64,000 nt of DNA from Brachypterus glaber (GCA_958510825.1 OY294049.1:22396945-22460944); one strand, 5' to 3'; counted from the stretch's first letter, positions 11,227-23,939 are shown. Program-made: numbers and translations. Notes: a model not told the origin generated them from the sequence alone.

Positions 11227-12264
11227 TATTATTATTATTTTTTTTTGTTCACATAAACCGACTTTGGTGTTATTTCAACAGTGGCGCCTTCGCCAAAATT
11301 GCAAAAAGTTTATCCTTTAAATTCCTCCAATAAATTTTAAATAACTCTGGTAGTAAATCAAAAAGGGAGTAAGCCTTTGTATTAAATCAAAAGGCAAATT
11401 TCTTAGTTGCGAAACCGCTCACATATTCCTTCCTCTATATCCACCTGATATTCCGTGATGTATTGAATTCCTTTGGGATCAAACTTGCGCCATTACAGTT
11501 TTCATTCTGGTTCTGTGAATTCAAAACAACTTGGGGCCTATTCGACTTTTGAAAGTATCTGTTCTCCTGTTTACCACTTAATCGAAGAACATCTTGTTAT
11601 ATTATAATTCTTGATGACACAGGGTAACAAAAAATATGTCATGGTATTTTAGTGCGTAACTTGGGGACTCTCAGTCTTGTAAGGAAGCATTTTTTTTTTA
11701 ATTGGCTCTAGTTATTAAAATAATGGATTCCAAAACTGGACTTTTGGAGTTAATCTATACCAATTTCCTCAAAAACTAGAGCCACGGATCTAATTTCGAA
11801 TCAGCACCACAAACTTAAACTAAAATTATTTTTGTATACATTTTGTATATATTAAGTGTAATATCCTGAAGATGTTCTTTATAAAAAATATAATCTTTTA
11901 CTGGAATTATACCTGAAAAATTCGTCCTGGAGCTTAGCCATATCTTACTATAGGCTTGCTTACATTTGAATTATTATTATTTTTTTATGTTTCCAAAACT
12001 AGACGTCTGAAGTTAATTTATTTGACTTTTAAAAACGTTAAAAACGTATGGTAAAAAAAATATTAAGCTTGAAAATGATGTATCACTATTTAAAAAAAAT
12101 TTAACCCTTACCCCCTGCCTCCATTCTACCCTGTAAAAATATCAAATATAAGTATATCAAAAAATTATATAGGTTATGTTATTGACATGTTCCAAATGTC
12201 AAGTTTATGTATTAAGGCGTTCAAAAGCTAAAGGGTACACACTATATTATTTACATTATCGATA
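11227..12264. other. No gene recognised; one short shared block
   Basis: GCGCCTTCGCCAAAATTG at 11283-11300 recurs at 57917-57934. Otherwise nothing could be recognised. Confidence 0.4.
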
Positions 12265-13434
12265 TACAGGGTGTATTTGAAATAGCGTAGGAAATTCTAA
12301 ATGATAAAATATGACAAAAAGTTCCTATAAACATATGTCTAAAAATGCGTCATAAGGGAGCTACGTCCCTTTGAAATTGGCTAAAAAAATCGGTTTTTAT
12401 TTAATAACTCAGGAACCCTTTGAGATATGTTAACGAGGTTTTGCACGTGAATTAATCCTAATAAGGCCCATCTTTGTATGTCATTTTCATGTACTTATTT
12501 AAACCAGGGGTGTGCGAAACGGGGGGGCCTTATCAGTTTTTTGTCCCAAACTTTTTTCTGTGTAACTTTTTTGCAAGTTTATTTTTGTAATATGATTCCT
12601 CAGGTCAAAATACATAAAAAAGGTACTCTTGTTGTAATGCTGTAGAATTAACCGTTTTCGAGAAAAGTTCATTTGAAAGTGAAATTTCACGGTTCGAGGA
12701 CGAAAAATTAAATACTAAAATGTCGAAAACCAAAATTTTAATGATGCAGTGTTGTTCTACATCAAAAAGTAAGAAAAAAAGTTTCCATACATGTAGGTCG
12801 AAAAAACGCTTTTAAAGCTACCATAGCCCTTTAAAAATAGTGCATATTTAGGAGACCATAGCTCCATTAGGATTCATTTTTGGAAGTACCTGTATATGAG
12901 GTTTTTTTATTAGTTTTTAATGTACATTCGCCCTGCATCATTAAAATTTTGGTTTTCAACATTTTAGTATTTAATTTTTCGTCCTCGAACAGTGGAATTT
13001 CACCTTCAAATGAATTTTTCTCGAAAACGGTTAATCCTACAGTATTACAACAAGAGTACCTTTTTTATGTATTTTGACCTGAGGAATCATATTTCAAAAA
13101 TAAAATTGCAAATAAGTTACACAGAAAAAAGTTTGGGACAAAAAACTGATAAGCCCCCCCCCCCCGTTTCGCACACCCCTGGTTGAAATAAGTACATGAA
13201 AATAACAAATAAAAATGGGCCTTGGTAGGATTAATTGACGTGCAAAACCTCGTTGATATATCTCAAAGGGTTCCTGAGTTATTAAATAAAAACCGATTTT
13301 TTTAGCCACTTTCAAAGGGGCGTAGCTTCCTTATGACGCATTTTTAGACATATGTTTATAGGAACTTTTTGTCATATTTTATGATGTAGAATCATCTGTT
13401 AAAATTTCCGACGCTATTTCAAATACACCGTGTA
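12265..13434. mobile_element. Palindromic MITE of 1.17 kb, copy 2
   Basis: It starts TACAGGGTGTATTTGAAATA, ends with the complement of TACACGGTGTATTTGAAATA, and is flanked by TA at 12263-12264 and 13435-13436. The internal arms (GGAGCTACG, AAAACGGTTAATCCTAC) match copies 1 and 3. No coding capacity. Confidence 0.85.
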
Positions 13435-13624
13435 TACTTTTGCGCAAAAAAAGAGTGCCATTTTTTAATAAATTAAAGAGCTTTGGGTGAAAAGTCTACA
13501 ACTTACATTTTTTATTTATATTTTGCGTTTATAGAGAAAATCTTTTTAAAATTAATTTCCTCCAATGGATATCAAATGCCATCGAGTTAAAAATGCATTT
13601 TTAAAGTAAATTATGTGTGGCTTA

Positions 13625-13776
13625 GGGAACGTTCAATTATTACGTAACGCTCCTAGGGGGGTAGGGGTCATTTTGGAGTGTTACGCCCATGTTAATGGTA
13701 TAGGAAAATAGCGTCACAGCGGTGGGTGGGGGCCAAAATGATCAAAACTTGCATTACGTAATACTTGAACGTTCCC
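13625..13776. mobile_element. Harbinger-like MITE, GGGAACGTTCAA termini
   Basis: The 152-bp element begins GGGAACGTTCAATTATTACG. Its opposite-strand right end is GGGAACGTTCAAGTATTACG. TTA stands at 13622-13624 and 13777-13779, a 3-bp target duplication of the TWA type that the PIF/Harbinger superfamily makes. Superfamily assignment is inferred from termini and duplication only. Confidence 0.8.
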
Positions 13777-13820
13777 TTATAGCTTTGTTTTTAAAGCCTT
13801 TTAATTACTGAAGGATATAA

Positions 13821-14064
13821 GGGGTCGTCCATAAAATACGTCACGCAAATTGACCAAAATTCACACACTTCATACCACGTTTCTCGCGTTATTAAAGGAG
13901 GTAGAGATTTGATATTATGGCTACCCCCCTAACACGCCCCCTATTGGATGGGGGTAGTCAAAATATGAAATCTCTACATCTCTACAAAGGAAATAACGCG
14001 AGAAACGGGGTATGAAGTGTATGAATTTTGGTCAATTTGCGTGACGTGTTTTATGGACGACCCC
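13821..14064. mobile_element. Harbinger-like MITE, GGGGTCGTCCATAAAATACG termini
   Basis: The 244-bp element has arms of about 80 bp (GGGGTCGTCCATAAAATACG left; GGGGTCGTCCATAAAACACG on the opposite strand at the right) with TAA at 13818-13820 and 14065-14067. Internal arms hold CTCGCGTTAT and GTAGAGAT. A truncated copy is at 63284-63425. Confidence 0.85.
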
Positions 14065-14067
14065 TAA

Positions 14068-15601
14068 GTAGTAGAACTCCATGGAGATAGATATAAAATT
14101 AATAACAAAAAAACGCCCTAAAGGCCGACTATTTCTTTTTAAATAATTTAAATACATGAATATAAAAACAAGTAATTTTGGATGTAATCTGCAGATTTTT
14201 TAAAAAAATTTTTTAGTAATTAGCATTGAAAAATTTATTAACTCCTAATTGAAGACAGGTTTTTCGTCGCAGATCTGTGTAATTAGTACCAAAAGCATAT
14301 CCTAAAATCCCTTAATACCTTGATACATGTAGTATGCTACCCAGTGTAAATATTATTTTAATATAAAATAAAAAAAAATGTAAACCTGACCTGAAGTTTT
14401 TAAATTGTACGTAACCTCAACTAAAAAACAAAAACGTATGTGTACATTGAAAGTAACCTGGACCATTTCACAGCATGTGAAACCTTTTGTACATTGGTAA
14501 AGCTTTAGGTCTAACGCGTTATTTTGAACAAGTAATGTTTCGTTGAATTTAAACGGGAGTGTCTAAGTAGAAAAAAGTTTGTAGACAATACGGGTCCATC
14601 ATAAATAAAAAAGCTTTCGAAATCGATGTTAGGTTTTCTACTTGAAAGTTGAAAAATATTTATTTGGAAAATGTTTCTCGGACATTTGACTGTGTGTCCC
14701 CGCTATTTGTTGCCACACAAATCATCGAACCCGATGTATATTTTTTATGAGAAAATATGAAAAGTTCGAAAGTTGGCTTGCCTACAAGGTTATAAAACAC
14801 ACTCCTTAGTTTTCCCCAGCTTTGTGTTAGTTCAGTAACTGACCGTAACATTTAATACAAGTCTAAAAAGTTATCTGATGCATTGTATTACACAGTATAC
14901 TTTTCATGAACCATGTATTTTTTTTTGTTTTTTTTTTTTTTTTGAGGCAATTCTCTTTATTATGTTTACATTTTGAAATTGTCACAAAATTTGTAATTTA
15001 ATCTCTATATGTCCAAAATCAAAGAGATATTAGTCTGTCTATAAATCTTTATTTTCTCAAAAAAATTTAATCGATTATACCTATGTACTTTATTTTTAGG
15101 TTTAGATCAGTCAATAGTTTTGTGGGTTTTTTTTGCCTTTGATTTGTTTGTCGGTTTGTCGTTAACCAACAAGTCAAACCTTAATCCACAGTTGTTTTTT
15201 TTTAATTCTAAATTAATTCTACCATTTTAGGCATCTATCTCTATCTTTACATAAGCGTCTCTTATGTGTCTTATGCGGCTTGTTTTGCGACATCATCGAA
15301 AGAACTATATTCAGTCGCATGCATGCATCGCGTATATTATTTTAAAAACTTATATTATTTTAAAGAGATTATGAAAATATATATTAACTTTTTGTTATCA
15401 TTGTAAAGAGAAAAAAAGTCTTTCTATTAATATTAACGAGCCATAAGCGTTATAAAGCAAAAATTTGAGTTAAACTTTAACTTAAAGCAAAAAATATGTT
15501 TTTCCAAGTTTAGTTTTCGGGTAAAATCAGAAGTAAACAATTTTTTTAACACATTGTATTTTTCTACCAATATTTGATACAAAATGAATAGATTTATTAT
15601 A
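14068..15601. other. Unannotated AT-rich stretch
   Basis: No gene, RNA gene or repeat border could be supported. Long T runs occur near 14920-14943. Confidence 0.35.
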
Positions 15602-15766
15602 CGTGTCTGAAATAGACTGCAGTGACTTATTTGTGAAAGTGTGCTAAAAAGCGAGGATCATGCCAATTCGGGTGCGGTTCGCGTAAGTCCGTCTGAGGAG
15701 AATTCCTTATACGAGAGCAATATAATACGTTTTATATATTAGTCACTGCGTTCTATTTCAGACACG
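15602..15766. mobile_element. MITE of 165 bp, CGTGTCTGAAATAGA termini
   Basis: Left end CGTGTCTGAAATAGACTGCA; right end on the other strand CGTGTCTGAAATAGAACGCA, followed by AGTGACT in both. A GC-richer loop (GGGTGCGGTTCGCG) lies between. No clear target duplication. Confidence 0.65.
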
Positions 15767-15894
15767 GAGAATAGTGACTTTCCAGATAAAAAAATCTGAA
15801 CAAAATTGTATTTAAAAAATTAAATAAGCTGTCAAAAGACAAAAACTTAGTATAATACACTGAATTCAATGGAGAATCCAAATATGTAAAAATA

Positions 15895-16038
15895 TCAAGG
15901 GTGTTCTATTTAAACCGGAAGTAAAAAAAAAATACGTTAGTTGATATAATTCAAAATAGACATCTTGTAAATTTTATTCTTTTATCTCTAAGAATAAAAA
16001 AGTTATAGGGGCAAGCCACCTTTGAAAAACACCCGGTA
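15895..16038. mobile_element. Short TA-flanked element, GGGTGTT termini
   Basis: The right end reads TACCGGGTGTTTTTCAAAGG on the opposite strand and the left end TCAAGGGTGTTCTATTTAAA. TA occurs at 15893-15894 and 16039-16040. Its termini are like the larger element at 38313-39430. Length 144 bp. Confidence 0.5.
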
Positions 16039-16040
16039 TA

Positions 16041-19000
16041 TAGCCGTTCAGTATTTAATACAGTAACAAATTATTAGTGTACTCTTCATATATAGGAAGA
16101 GTGTATACCCTAATATAACAAGTCGAAAAGTTTTCGAGCTTTATGCCGTGATTTGTAAAAGTATTTGCGATAAAGTATTCGTAACTAAATGTTTGCGATC
16201 AAAATGTAAATGTTCTTGTGGGTATTTTACAAATTTCTTCGAATATTTTAACAGATTTGATTTTTATGCGTTCCAATAAATTATATTAGCATAAAATTTT
16301 CATTGTGTCCCGATGAAAAAGCTTAAGATGCTGGGACTTTTAAATTAAGTCATCCTTTTAGAATATTTCGGGGGTTATTTTAGGGTTTTTCTTTTCATAA
16401 TTTTACAAAAGATGCAGCCTATTTACGAAAATTGTAAATAGTAAAATAAATTTTTATCTTTCCTTTTTTCGAAATATTAAATGATTGAAATAAAATGAGC
16501 CAGACAAAAAAAGTCCAAACTTTTTCAAGTTTAAATACAAAAATTACGTTAACCCTAGTGTTACTTTCAAGTAACGCCGGATTTAGAGATATGTAAAATT
16601 TAAAATAATCAAAAATTAAAACAGTTTTTTGCAGATACTTGTATCTTTTTGAGTTAATTAATGATAAAAAAAAAATTACCTTGGCATTTTGAATGCCTTA
16701 CAAACATTGGTTTATAAAGTCATGTTGTGACTAACCTCTAACTCGGCAACTAAAGTGGAACACTAAAAAAATACATTTTTTTTAATCACTATATTTTAAA
16801 GGCCGATAGCCTGTTTCGAATGATTATTCTTTTAACTAAAAACATGATATTTTGGCTTTATTTTGCAATGATAAAGATTTTGAAAAAATAATGATTTATA
16901 CAGGGTGCACCGAAATATATGTTTTTTTAGGTAAAGTTAACGCATGTACTGTTTTCGCATCAATTATTTTTAAAACTTGTTTTTTTTATGTTTACTATTA
17001 CTAAAATGAAACGTTTTCAAAGTTGTTGTATTTTTATTTCATCTATTTCATAATTCGTGTAATATAAGGTTAATTTAACGAACAGAGATCTGCGATTTTG
17101 TATATGTTATTTTTTAACACGTAGACTAACCCCATTAGGATGTTTTTTTCGTCCCCATAAGTCCAATCGTTTTTTCATTTTTTCCAACCATATAAAGTTG
17201 TTTGGAAAGTTGTTTTGTCAATAATAAAAGATTTTCTACGTTTATTTGCCTTTTATGTATTTTTTTTAACTCTAACCTCCCCAACGAGTCCATTGAGTCA
17301 AATATGTTTCTACCATAAAAAGTAAAAACACTGTATACTTTAGCTATTTTAAAGAAATTAACTAAGTCCAAACTCGATTGTCATTAATATAAAAAAAATG
17401 ATCCAAACTAAAATTGTTGAAAAATTTCTCCTTAATAAAATTGGAAATATGCATTTTTATCGTAAGATACATATTTAGAAAGATAACCGCAATCACCCCT
17501 AAAATTCAAGATAGCGGACACCCATTACGCAAATCACCCGGTGAAAAACTAACAGCAGTGTTCTGTTACTATCCACCCTATAAAATATCAGCCCGTGTAC
17601 ATTTATTGCAATTTAACAAAGGAATTTTTTGTTATTTGACTGGACTAAAACAAATTATTGAATTTTTAAAATTAGTATTTATATTAATTTTTATTTATAT
17701 TAATTTTTATATTAATATTTTTATACATGCAACTGGTATTTAACACCAACATCACAAATAACTCATATTAGAAAATTTTCTCTGCGTTCTTATCCGTGAG
17801 GTGGTTTAATTAAATTTGAGATTGTTTGCTTTTTTGTGTCCGTTTTTAAGCTAATTTGTTCCCGTGGTTTCATTTGGCAACGTTTAATCTATTTTGTTGC
17901 CAACAAAACATATTCCTTGCTGACGACGCACTGCCGTTTTTACCTTGCATCATTACGAACGGCATTTTAAATTAGACCCGCAAAAACGGCGAGTAAATAA
18001 ATTTAAATATTGTTTACTTTTCCAGCTACTTTATTTTATTTAAGCTTTCTATTATTATTTTTTGCTTTCACCTACACAAAGAAAAAAAATATTTGAATAT
18101 GAGATATTTGTGATCTCTTTGTCGTCTCTTTGTCATCTCTTGTTTCATAGATACACTGCCCTGCGCTGTTTTATAGTGGGCGAGCCCCGGTAGGGGTAGA
18201 CTCCCAAAGAGGACTAGTTGTGTGAGTAAAGTATTTCCCCTTTATACTTAAATACAAAACTCAACAGACGGTGTATTTACTTATTGAAGTAAAACAGCTA
18301 AAATTTTAAAAATTTGGTGACCTTAAGATTCCATGATGTCCTAAATTGTTATTATTGCCAACAATACTATGCATTTATAACTAGGATTATTTTTATACTA
18401 ATTTGGACATGTTGAATCCGAAGTTAAAATCAGTTTTACTCTGGCTCTAATAACTTAAAAACTTAACGGATCATTTCGATCCGAAGTTAAACATTAATAT
18501 GTCTTGTTCAGATTTGTTTTGTAATTTAGTGATTACCAGAGAGTTTTTTTAAAGTAGAATAGTTTAACTAAAAGTTTAATCGACGATAGACAAATAAAAT
18601 TAAAAATAAGTCACCGCAACCGAAGCATAAGGAAAACTTGAACCTGTATCCAAACAAAACGTTAAATGAATTAAGAAGTTGAAAGCACGTAAGATTTGTA
18701 TAATATGCAAATTGGCTAATTCGTACTAATACTTTGGGTAAATGGTACAAATAAAACTGCCTTCAACTTTTAAGCGGGATTGCCAGTAAAGTCGACATGG
18801 ATAAATCTAGTTAACGAATACACAAAACTACATGTAGCAACATGGTAATTCCATTCGCGTACAAAACATGCCGAAATTTTCAATGCTAACTCGACATTCA
18901 GCCTGAATACATATGTGTATATCATATTAGCGTTTTCAGGAACCCCTTAGGCGACAAATATAGCAAATTTTGGCCCGTTTTATCGAGAAAAGAATAATTT

Positions 19001-19148
19001 TATATTTTTATCATATAGGCAATAATTGTCTTTTTGCTCAAAATCACTAATATAATATCATTGTAGATAACAAACAACGAAATTTATCGTTTACGACACG
19101 TTTCATTAAAAATTTAGATTTGAGAAAATCTGAATAATATTGGCATCG
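16041..19148. other. Long AT-rich stretch, nothing firm
   Basis: No gene was recognised. Slightly GC-richer patches occur at about 17900-17990 and 18170-18240 but carry no supportable frame. ATACAGGGTGCACCGAAA at about 16899 looks like an isolated terminus of the TACAGGGTG family without a partner. Confidence 0.35.
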
Positions 19149-19233
19149 ATCTGTCTGTCTTTTCGTCTGTTAGTTTGTCTGTCTATCCGTTTGTCTGTCC
19201 GTCTGTACATTTCTCTGTCTGTCCGTCGGCTCG
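19149..19233. repeat. Degenerate (GTCT/GTCC)n tract
   Basis: Repeated GTCTGTCTGTC and GTCCGTCTGT blocks form a degenerate tetranucleotide tract of about 85 bp. Confidence 0.75.
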
Positions 19234-19504
19234 TCTACTACTGATAAGAAAAATATTCTTGCATAGTTAAAAAAATAAATGATTACACTTGTAATAATTG
19301 TTATAGCCATTTAAAGACATTATACATTTAGAAAGAGTAGCCGTTTGTTGTGTTTTAATTTTAATTTGGGATTTTTTTTGCATATTCTTTCTTTATATTA
19401 TTTGGGGATTGAAACATGTATAGAAGAAAGCATTTTTGATATTTTTCTTTTTCATTGCACTTCCTTTCAAAATGAAAATTTTATTATTCTTTTTCTTTTA
19501 ATTT

Positions 19505-19757
19505 TACCCAGTCGAGAAGACTCTGGTCTTCTAACCAAGAGGTCCGAGGTTCGATCCCCGGTCAGAGAACAAAAAATTTTCATATAAAATTCCACCGTAA
19601 CCATGTGCTTCGGAGGGCACATAAAGCCGTCGGACCCCTGGGTTGGTAGGCATCGCTACTAACTACCTAAAACAGGGTTAAAGATGCAACAGGCGCCGGA
19701 ACTACCCACTACGGTGGGTCTCCCCGGAAATAATGCCATACGCTAAATAAATAATAA
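19505..19757 (+). mobile_element. tRNA-derived SINE
   Basis: A tRNA-like head contains the B box GAGGTTCGATCCCCGG. It is followed by a body with GTGCTTCGGAGGGCACATAA and AGCCGTCGGACCC, then a GC-rich segment (CCACTACGGTGGGTCTCC) and an AAATAAATAATAA tail. The A-box side of the head is degraded and the anticodon stem does not pair cleanly, so this is not a working tRNA. The same core occurs on the minus strand at 29297-29510. Confidence 0.75.
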
Positions 19758-20379
19758 TTTTCCATCAATCATTCGGAATGAAATTTATATATTTTTTTTA
19801 TTCTACGTGTTATTTCTAAAAAAAATAGCTTTGTAAATGACTAGCTCTCTGTAAAATAATTTTTCTGTTTCACTGAGTTAATCTGACGCTCTTCGTCTAA
19901 ATCACGCATGAATTATTTCACTGTATAGATTCTTTTTAATTGATTGTTGGAAAAATATACTAAAACCCACATTTCCAGTTCTGTTGGCAAAAAAATTTAA
20001 CAATTTTATTTGTATATTTTATAACTGTCAACGAAAGAATATATTTTAGTTAACATAAACTTATGCATTAAAATTCTGTTTTAAAAAATAATAATACTAT
20101 AGATGTTTTGTGCCTGACAGCTTGGGTACATTCACTTATTTTTCATAATTTTACAACCTTGTATTTAGTTATACCACCTTAAATAACTTAGGAAGCTTTT
20201 TGGTGGTATCTCAATAATTTTAGTTCATTTTAGTTATTTCATTTCTGGCCGTGTACACACGTATACGAATTCAATGAAAATAACCTTACATGTGATAAAG
20301 AATTTTAATAAAATGTAGAATTAAACCCAGATATTTGTTAGAATAATTTTTGTTTGCACTTCAAATTAATGGGGGGGGG

Positions 20380-20730
20380 GCAAGGCGTCCTTCACTTCTA
20401 GGCCGCGCTACTGTCTAAGGTGCCAGACTTCCTAGTGGGCCATTCCATGACCAGCTAAGTTGAAAATTTTCAAGCAAAATGTCACATATTTGTCAAAAAT
20501 AATTGTGTTATTTGTGAGAGAAAATAAATCTGTTATTTTTTACAAAAATAAATATAATAAAACTCACACCAAAATTAGGAATATGTGATGGCAATAACAA
20601 ATTCTTAGTATTATTTTTAGTAACTTTTTCTTTATGTTGGCGTACCAGCGTTGTCAGACCCTAGTGGGCCATATCAAAGCCAACTAGATTGTCCTGTAGT
20701 GCGGAAGTGGAGGACGCCTTGGGGGTGGGC
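20380..20730. repeat. Inverted repeat with CAAGGCGTCC arms
   Basis: CAAGGCGTCCTTCACTTC at the left pairs with GAAGTGGAGGACGCCTTG at 20705-20722. A direct repeat CCTAGTGGGCCAT occurs inside both halves (about 20430 and 20661). A CCAGCTCAAAATAAAA block just outside (20780) recurs at 21200. It is probably a rearranged foldback element. Confidence 0.5.
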
Positions 20731-21095
20731 AAAAAATTTGGTGATATGTGTACTACACATATCTCAACATTGTGTAGTTGTCCAGCTCAAAATAAAAGTC
20801 GACCGAAAATGTTTCCTAAAAATAATTATTTTCAGAGTTATCGAATTTATTTGTTTTGGAAATTCCACGCTGTTTAGATTAAGTAAATGGAAAATTTTCA
20901 CGTACGACTAAACTCTTTAGAAAAGTTTTTGATTAATATTTTTGCTTTCAGTCTGATAATTTCGAGGCTTTGATTGAATTCTTTTCTCGATTTCTCTAGT
21001 GACACAGAAATAAAGCTTTCAAAAGAGTACAGAATTAGTTCTTCTCATGGTTTTTACCTTACCTAACCGGGTTAAGTTAACCCTTGCGAGAGTAA

Positions 21096-21160
21096 GGGCA
21101 TATCCACAGTCTCGCATAAGAACGTAATACATAAGAATGCGATACCGTGGTTGGCTTTTG
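21096..21160. mobile_element. Half copy of the TTAA MITE
   Basis: GGGCATATCCACAGTCTCGC continuing to GCGATACCGTGGTTGGCTT matches one arm of the MITE at 3322-3465. The other arm is missing. Confidence 0.65.
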
Positions 21161-21879
21161 GGGAGGGGGGGCAAGAACTTTTGTTGGCCTGTAGTTCTCC
21201 AGCTCAAAATAAAAATCGAACGAAATTTTTTTCTAAAAAATATTTTTCTTCAAGCGTACTAAAGTGTTCATATTTTATAACTGAACACACTAGTTAGAAG
21301 TGATCTATTTTTTTACAGTAAAAAAATGAGTTTATTGTTGTACGCCGTAAAAAAAAGTTAGTTAGCAAAACCATCACTGGCGGCAGCACTCTTTGACTTT
21401 GATGACAGCCATACTTCAAACTTGTTTGTTTATTATGTGGTTGACTCGAGATTCTGTGCAAAAACCTTGTGTGAAATTGATTAAAAATGATTGAAGTAGA
21501 ATATATGGTTTATAAACCTACAAATCTCTCCGAAATTAAAAATGCTACATTAGACAAGTTACCATCGAAATCGCGATTTAGCCTACGAAAAAAATTTAAA
21601 ATGAGCTAAGGAAGGTTTAAGTTTATTTCGAAAGGGTTTTATTCGCCTATTTTAATAAAAAAAACATACTTCATTACTGAATAAATTAAATTCAAAAATT
21701 AATATTTAAAAAATATATATAGGATTCTTGAAGAAAAAATAGTACAGACTAGTAAAAAAAGCTTCACTTTTCCTCTTAATAAAACAATATACTATTTCAG
21801 ACCTTTCTAACCCCAAATTTTTTTGAACGCAATAGAAAATATTTGACGGGCTAACTCGAGATCTTAAATTTCTCAAGCA

Positions 21880-22100
21880 CCTTAACAATTGAATTTTGGG
21901 ATTTACGCCCAAATAGTGAGAAAATCGGTAACTAAAATATATCCAGATTTCAGCCAAATCTGACCGAAACCGCTTTTCTATAAAAAGATATTGAGATCCT
22001 TTGGTCGTCAGCAAGCTTTTTCACTGTCAGTTTCGTTTTTAGCGCTCAAAAAAAAAATGTAGTATGGTTAACTGATTTTTTTGTAAGCCTATATTATTTA
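21880..22100. repeat. Fragment of the CACAGGCCCACAAAA-terminus family
   Basis: GTCAGCAAGCTTTTTCACTG and TTTTTAGCGCTCAAAAAAAA match the segment at 42600-42715 and the opposite strand at 54055-54145. The neighbouring block (complement of CCAGATTTCAGCCAAATCTG) also belongs to that family but is inverted relative to the first. The fragment ends about 55 bp before the Ig exon. Confidence 0.5.
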
Positions 22101-22155
22101 TTGTAGACGCATTTTTGGAGACTTGGATTATATTCATTTTTATTTTTTGTTTCAG

Positions 22156-22307
22156 TTCGACCTCTTTGGGTCAAGTTAGTCGGTGAAAATAAGCCATTAT
22201 CAGCTGAGAACACCTACGAACTTAGTTGTGAAGTTGTGGGGTCGCGACCAGAGCCTACTATTACTTGGTGGAAGGGCAGTACTCAGATGAAGGACACTAG
22301 AGAAACG
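22156..22307 (+). CDS. Immunoglobulin-domain exon, Sidestep-like cell-surface protein
   Basis: This internal exon encodes about 50 residues starting [20 protein letters not shown]. It contains the first Ig cysteine (in YELSCEV), then [14 protein letters not shown] with the core tryptophan of an Ig strand C, and ends at MKDTRET. The [26 protein letters not shown] pattern resembles the Sidestep family, insect transmembrane Ig proteins that act as ligands for Beat receptors in axon guidance. The acceptor follows a pyrimidine-rich tract (TTTTTTGTTTCAG) and the donor is GTAAGT. Length 152 bp leaves a phase-1 upstream and phase-0 downstream intron. The second Ig cysteine and the rest of the domain must lie on the next exon, which was not found. 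The Ig fold is near certain; the subfamily is from recalled pattern. Nephrin-like proteins are the main alternative. Confidence 0.88.
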
Positions 22308-22417
22308 GTAAGTTCTTTTTACTTTTTCACCTGTGCCTTGGAATAATATTGTATATTGCTCAAAAAAAACGTGTTCTTCACGCTTATGTGAATAAACTGT
22401 AAAAAATAAATATGTAA

Positions 22418-22815
22418 ATATACGTAATTCTGCATGTAAATGTGATTCAATCCAAATACATGTAAAATTTACTATATGTTACATGTATGATAATTTTATA
22501 ATTTTACATGTACTTAATTTTACAATTTTACATGTAAAATTACAAGTAAAATTTTACAGAGTTCCTTGTAAAAAATGACTATGTAAATTTACATACAGAA
22601 TCATAAGTAATGTGTTGCCAAGCAGAGATAAGTAAAAGTCACCATATTTTACATGTAATTTTACGATTTTATTTGAATATTAAACCTAAATTACATGTAA
22701 TATTTATATAAAATTGTGCAATTACAATTTTGTTTGAATATTACATCTAAATTACATGTAATACTCATATAAAATTGTAAAATAACATGTAAAATCTCGT
22801 AAATTTTATTTGTAC
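22418..22815. repeat. Cluster of ACATGTA palindromes
   Basis: Eight exact ACATGTA motifs occur in about 340 bp, most within larger palindromes such as TTTTACATGTAAAATT. Two direct sub-units (TTGAATATTAAACCTAAATT and TTGAATATTACATCTAAATT) lie at about 22673 and 22733. The cluster begins about 110 bp after the Ig exon donor. It may be a degenerate satellite or MITE remnant. Confidence 0.6.
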
Positions 22816-23939
22816 CTGCATGGCTACACATTACCAGTCATCGGCGAATTTCCAGTGCTCGCATAGGCGCCGCGTCGATTCTATCGTTGACGCGAGGTTT
22901 TAAATATATACATTTTTATTTTCTTCGAAAAACACCGATATATTTACATATTTATAGTTAATATGTATATTCAATATTGTTGTGTGTAACAAATTAGTCG
23001 TCAAATGTTTTGATTTAGTGACCTTTATAAAAATTTCCCTCATAATTCGCCAAAATTATTCCGTAAGCCTATGTTTCTGTGTTTATTTTCAACGTTGATG
23101 AGTCATAACTGAATTTATTCCGATTAATGCACATTACCTACGATTCTTATTATTTTTTACAGTGTATTTTGCGCAGTCGGCTTAGCCTCTAACAGGACAC
23201 CTTTGGCCATCCTTTGAGATTCCAACATTCAGTAATATTCATTAATACAGTTAGATGTGGCACTCCTTGTTTTAGTAAAAGTCTTTTACCCCTTCTTTAT
23301 TTTACTATTTATTAAAATTTCTGAGGACGTTTACCTCTTGGCTTATAGCTAACAAATAAAAATATAATAAGCTTTGTTTTATAAGCGAATAACATTCCTA
23401 AAGGAAAATTCAAATATCTTTTGAGAGAAAAATGGCACTGAAAAAGAAAAGCAACTTATACTCTTTGGAGCTTAAAGCTGTACGAATATAAGTTTTCATT
23501 TTCATAAAAAAAAGTTAAAGCCAGTTTTAAAATTCCCCCTTTTAGACGTGTCTGTTAGTAAGTGTTTTTGTAACTTTTTTCATGAATTTAGGTTTTCAAC
23601 AAAAACCTAATTTTGAAAAAATAATCGATCGAATCTAGAATAGACAATGTTCCGCGCAACCGGAAAATTTGGTGTAGGAGCCGCAGGTAACTATGAGCAA
23701 CCGTGACACCGTGACACCGTGACAGCCTGACTATTGCTGACGTTATAGGACAATTAATGGTTTTAAACCGGCGATATATTGAAGAATATGTTTCTTCTTT
23801 ATTCTCGAGTTGGGAAGATGAGTGGCAAATATCGGAAATTTAGTGGTAATTTTTGGGAAAATTGGAGTGAGTAATAAGTTGTATATTTTTTCAGAGTAAA
23901 TAAAAGTTGGGAATTTTAGGGAGTGGAGTTGGCCTTTTT
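22816..23939. other. Intronic AT-rich sequence
   Basis: No further exon was recognised. A three-unit GTGACACC micro-repeat lies near 23703-23722. Confidence 0.4.

Noticed and set aside
21706..22014. 102-codon minus-strand frame before the Ig exon
   Set aside because: It covers a dispersed repeat fragment found also at 42380 without a conserved frame.
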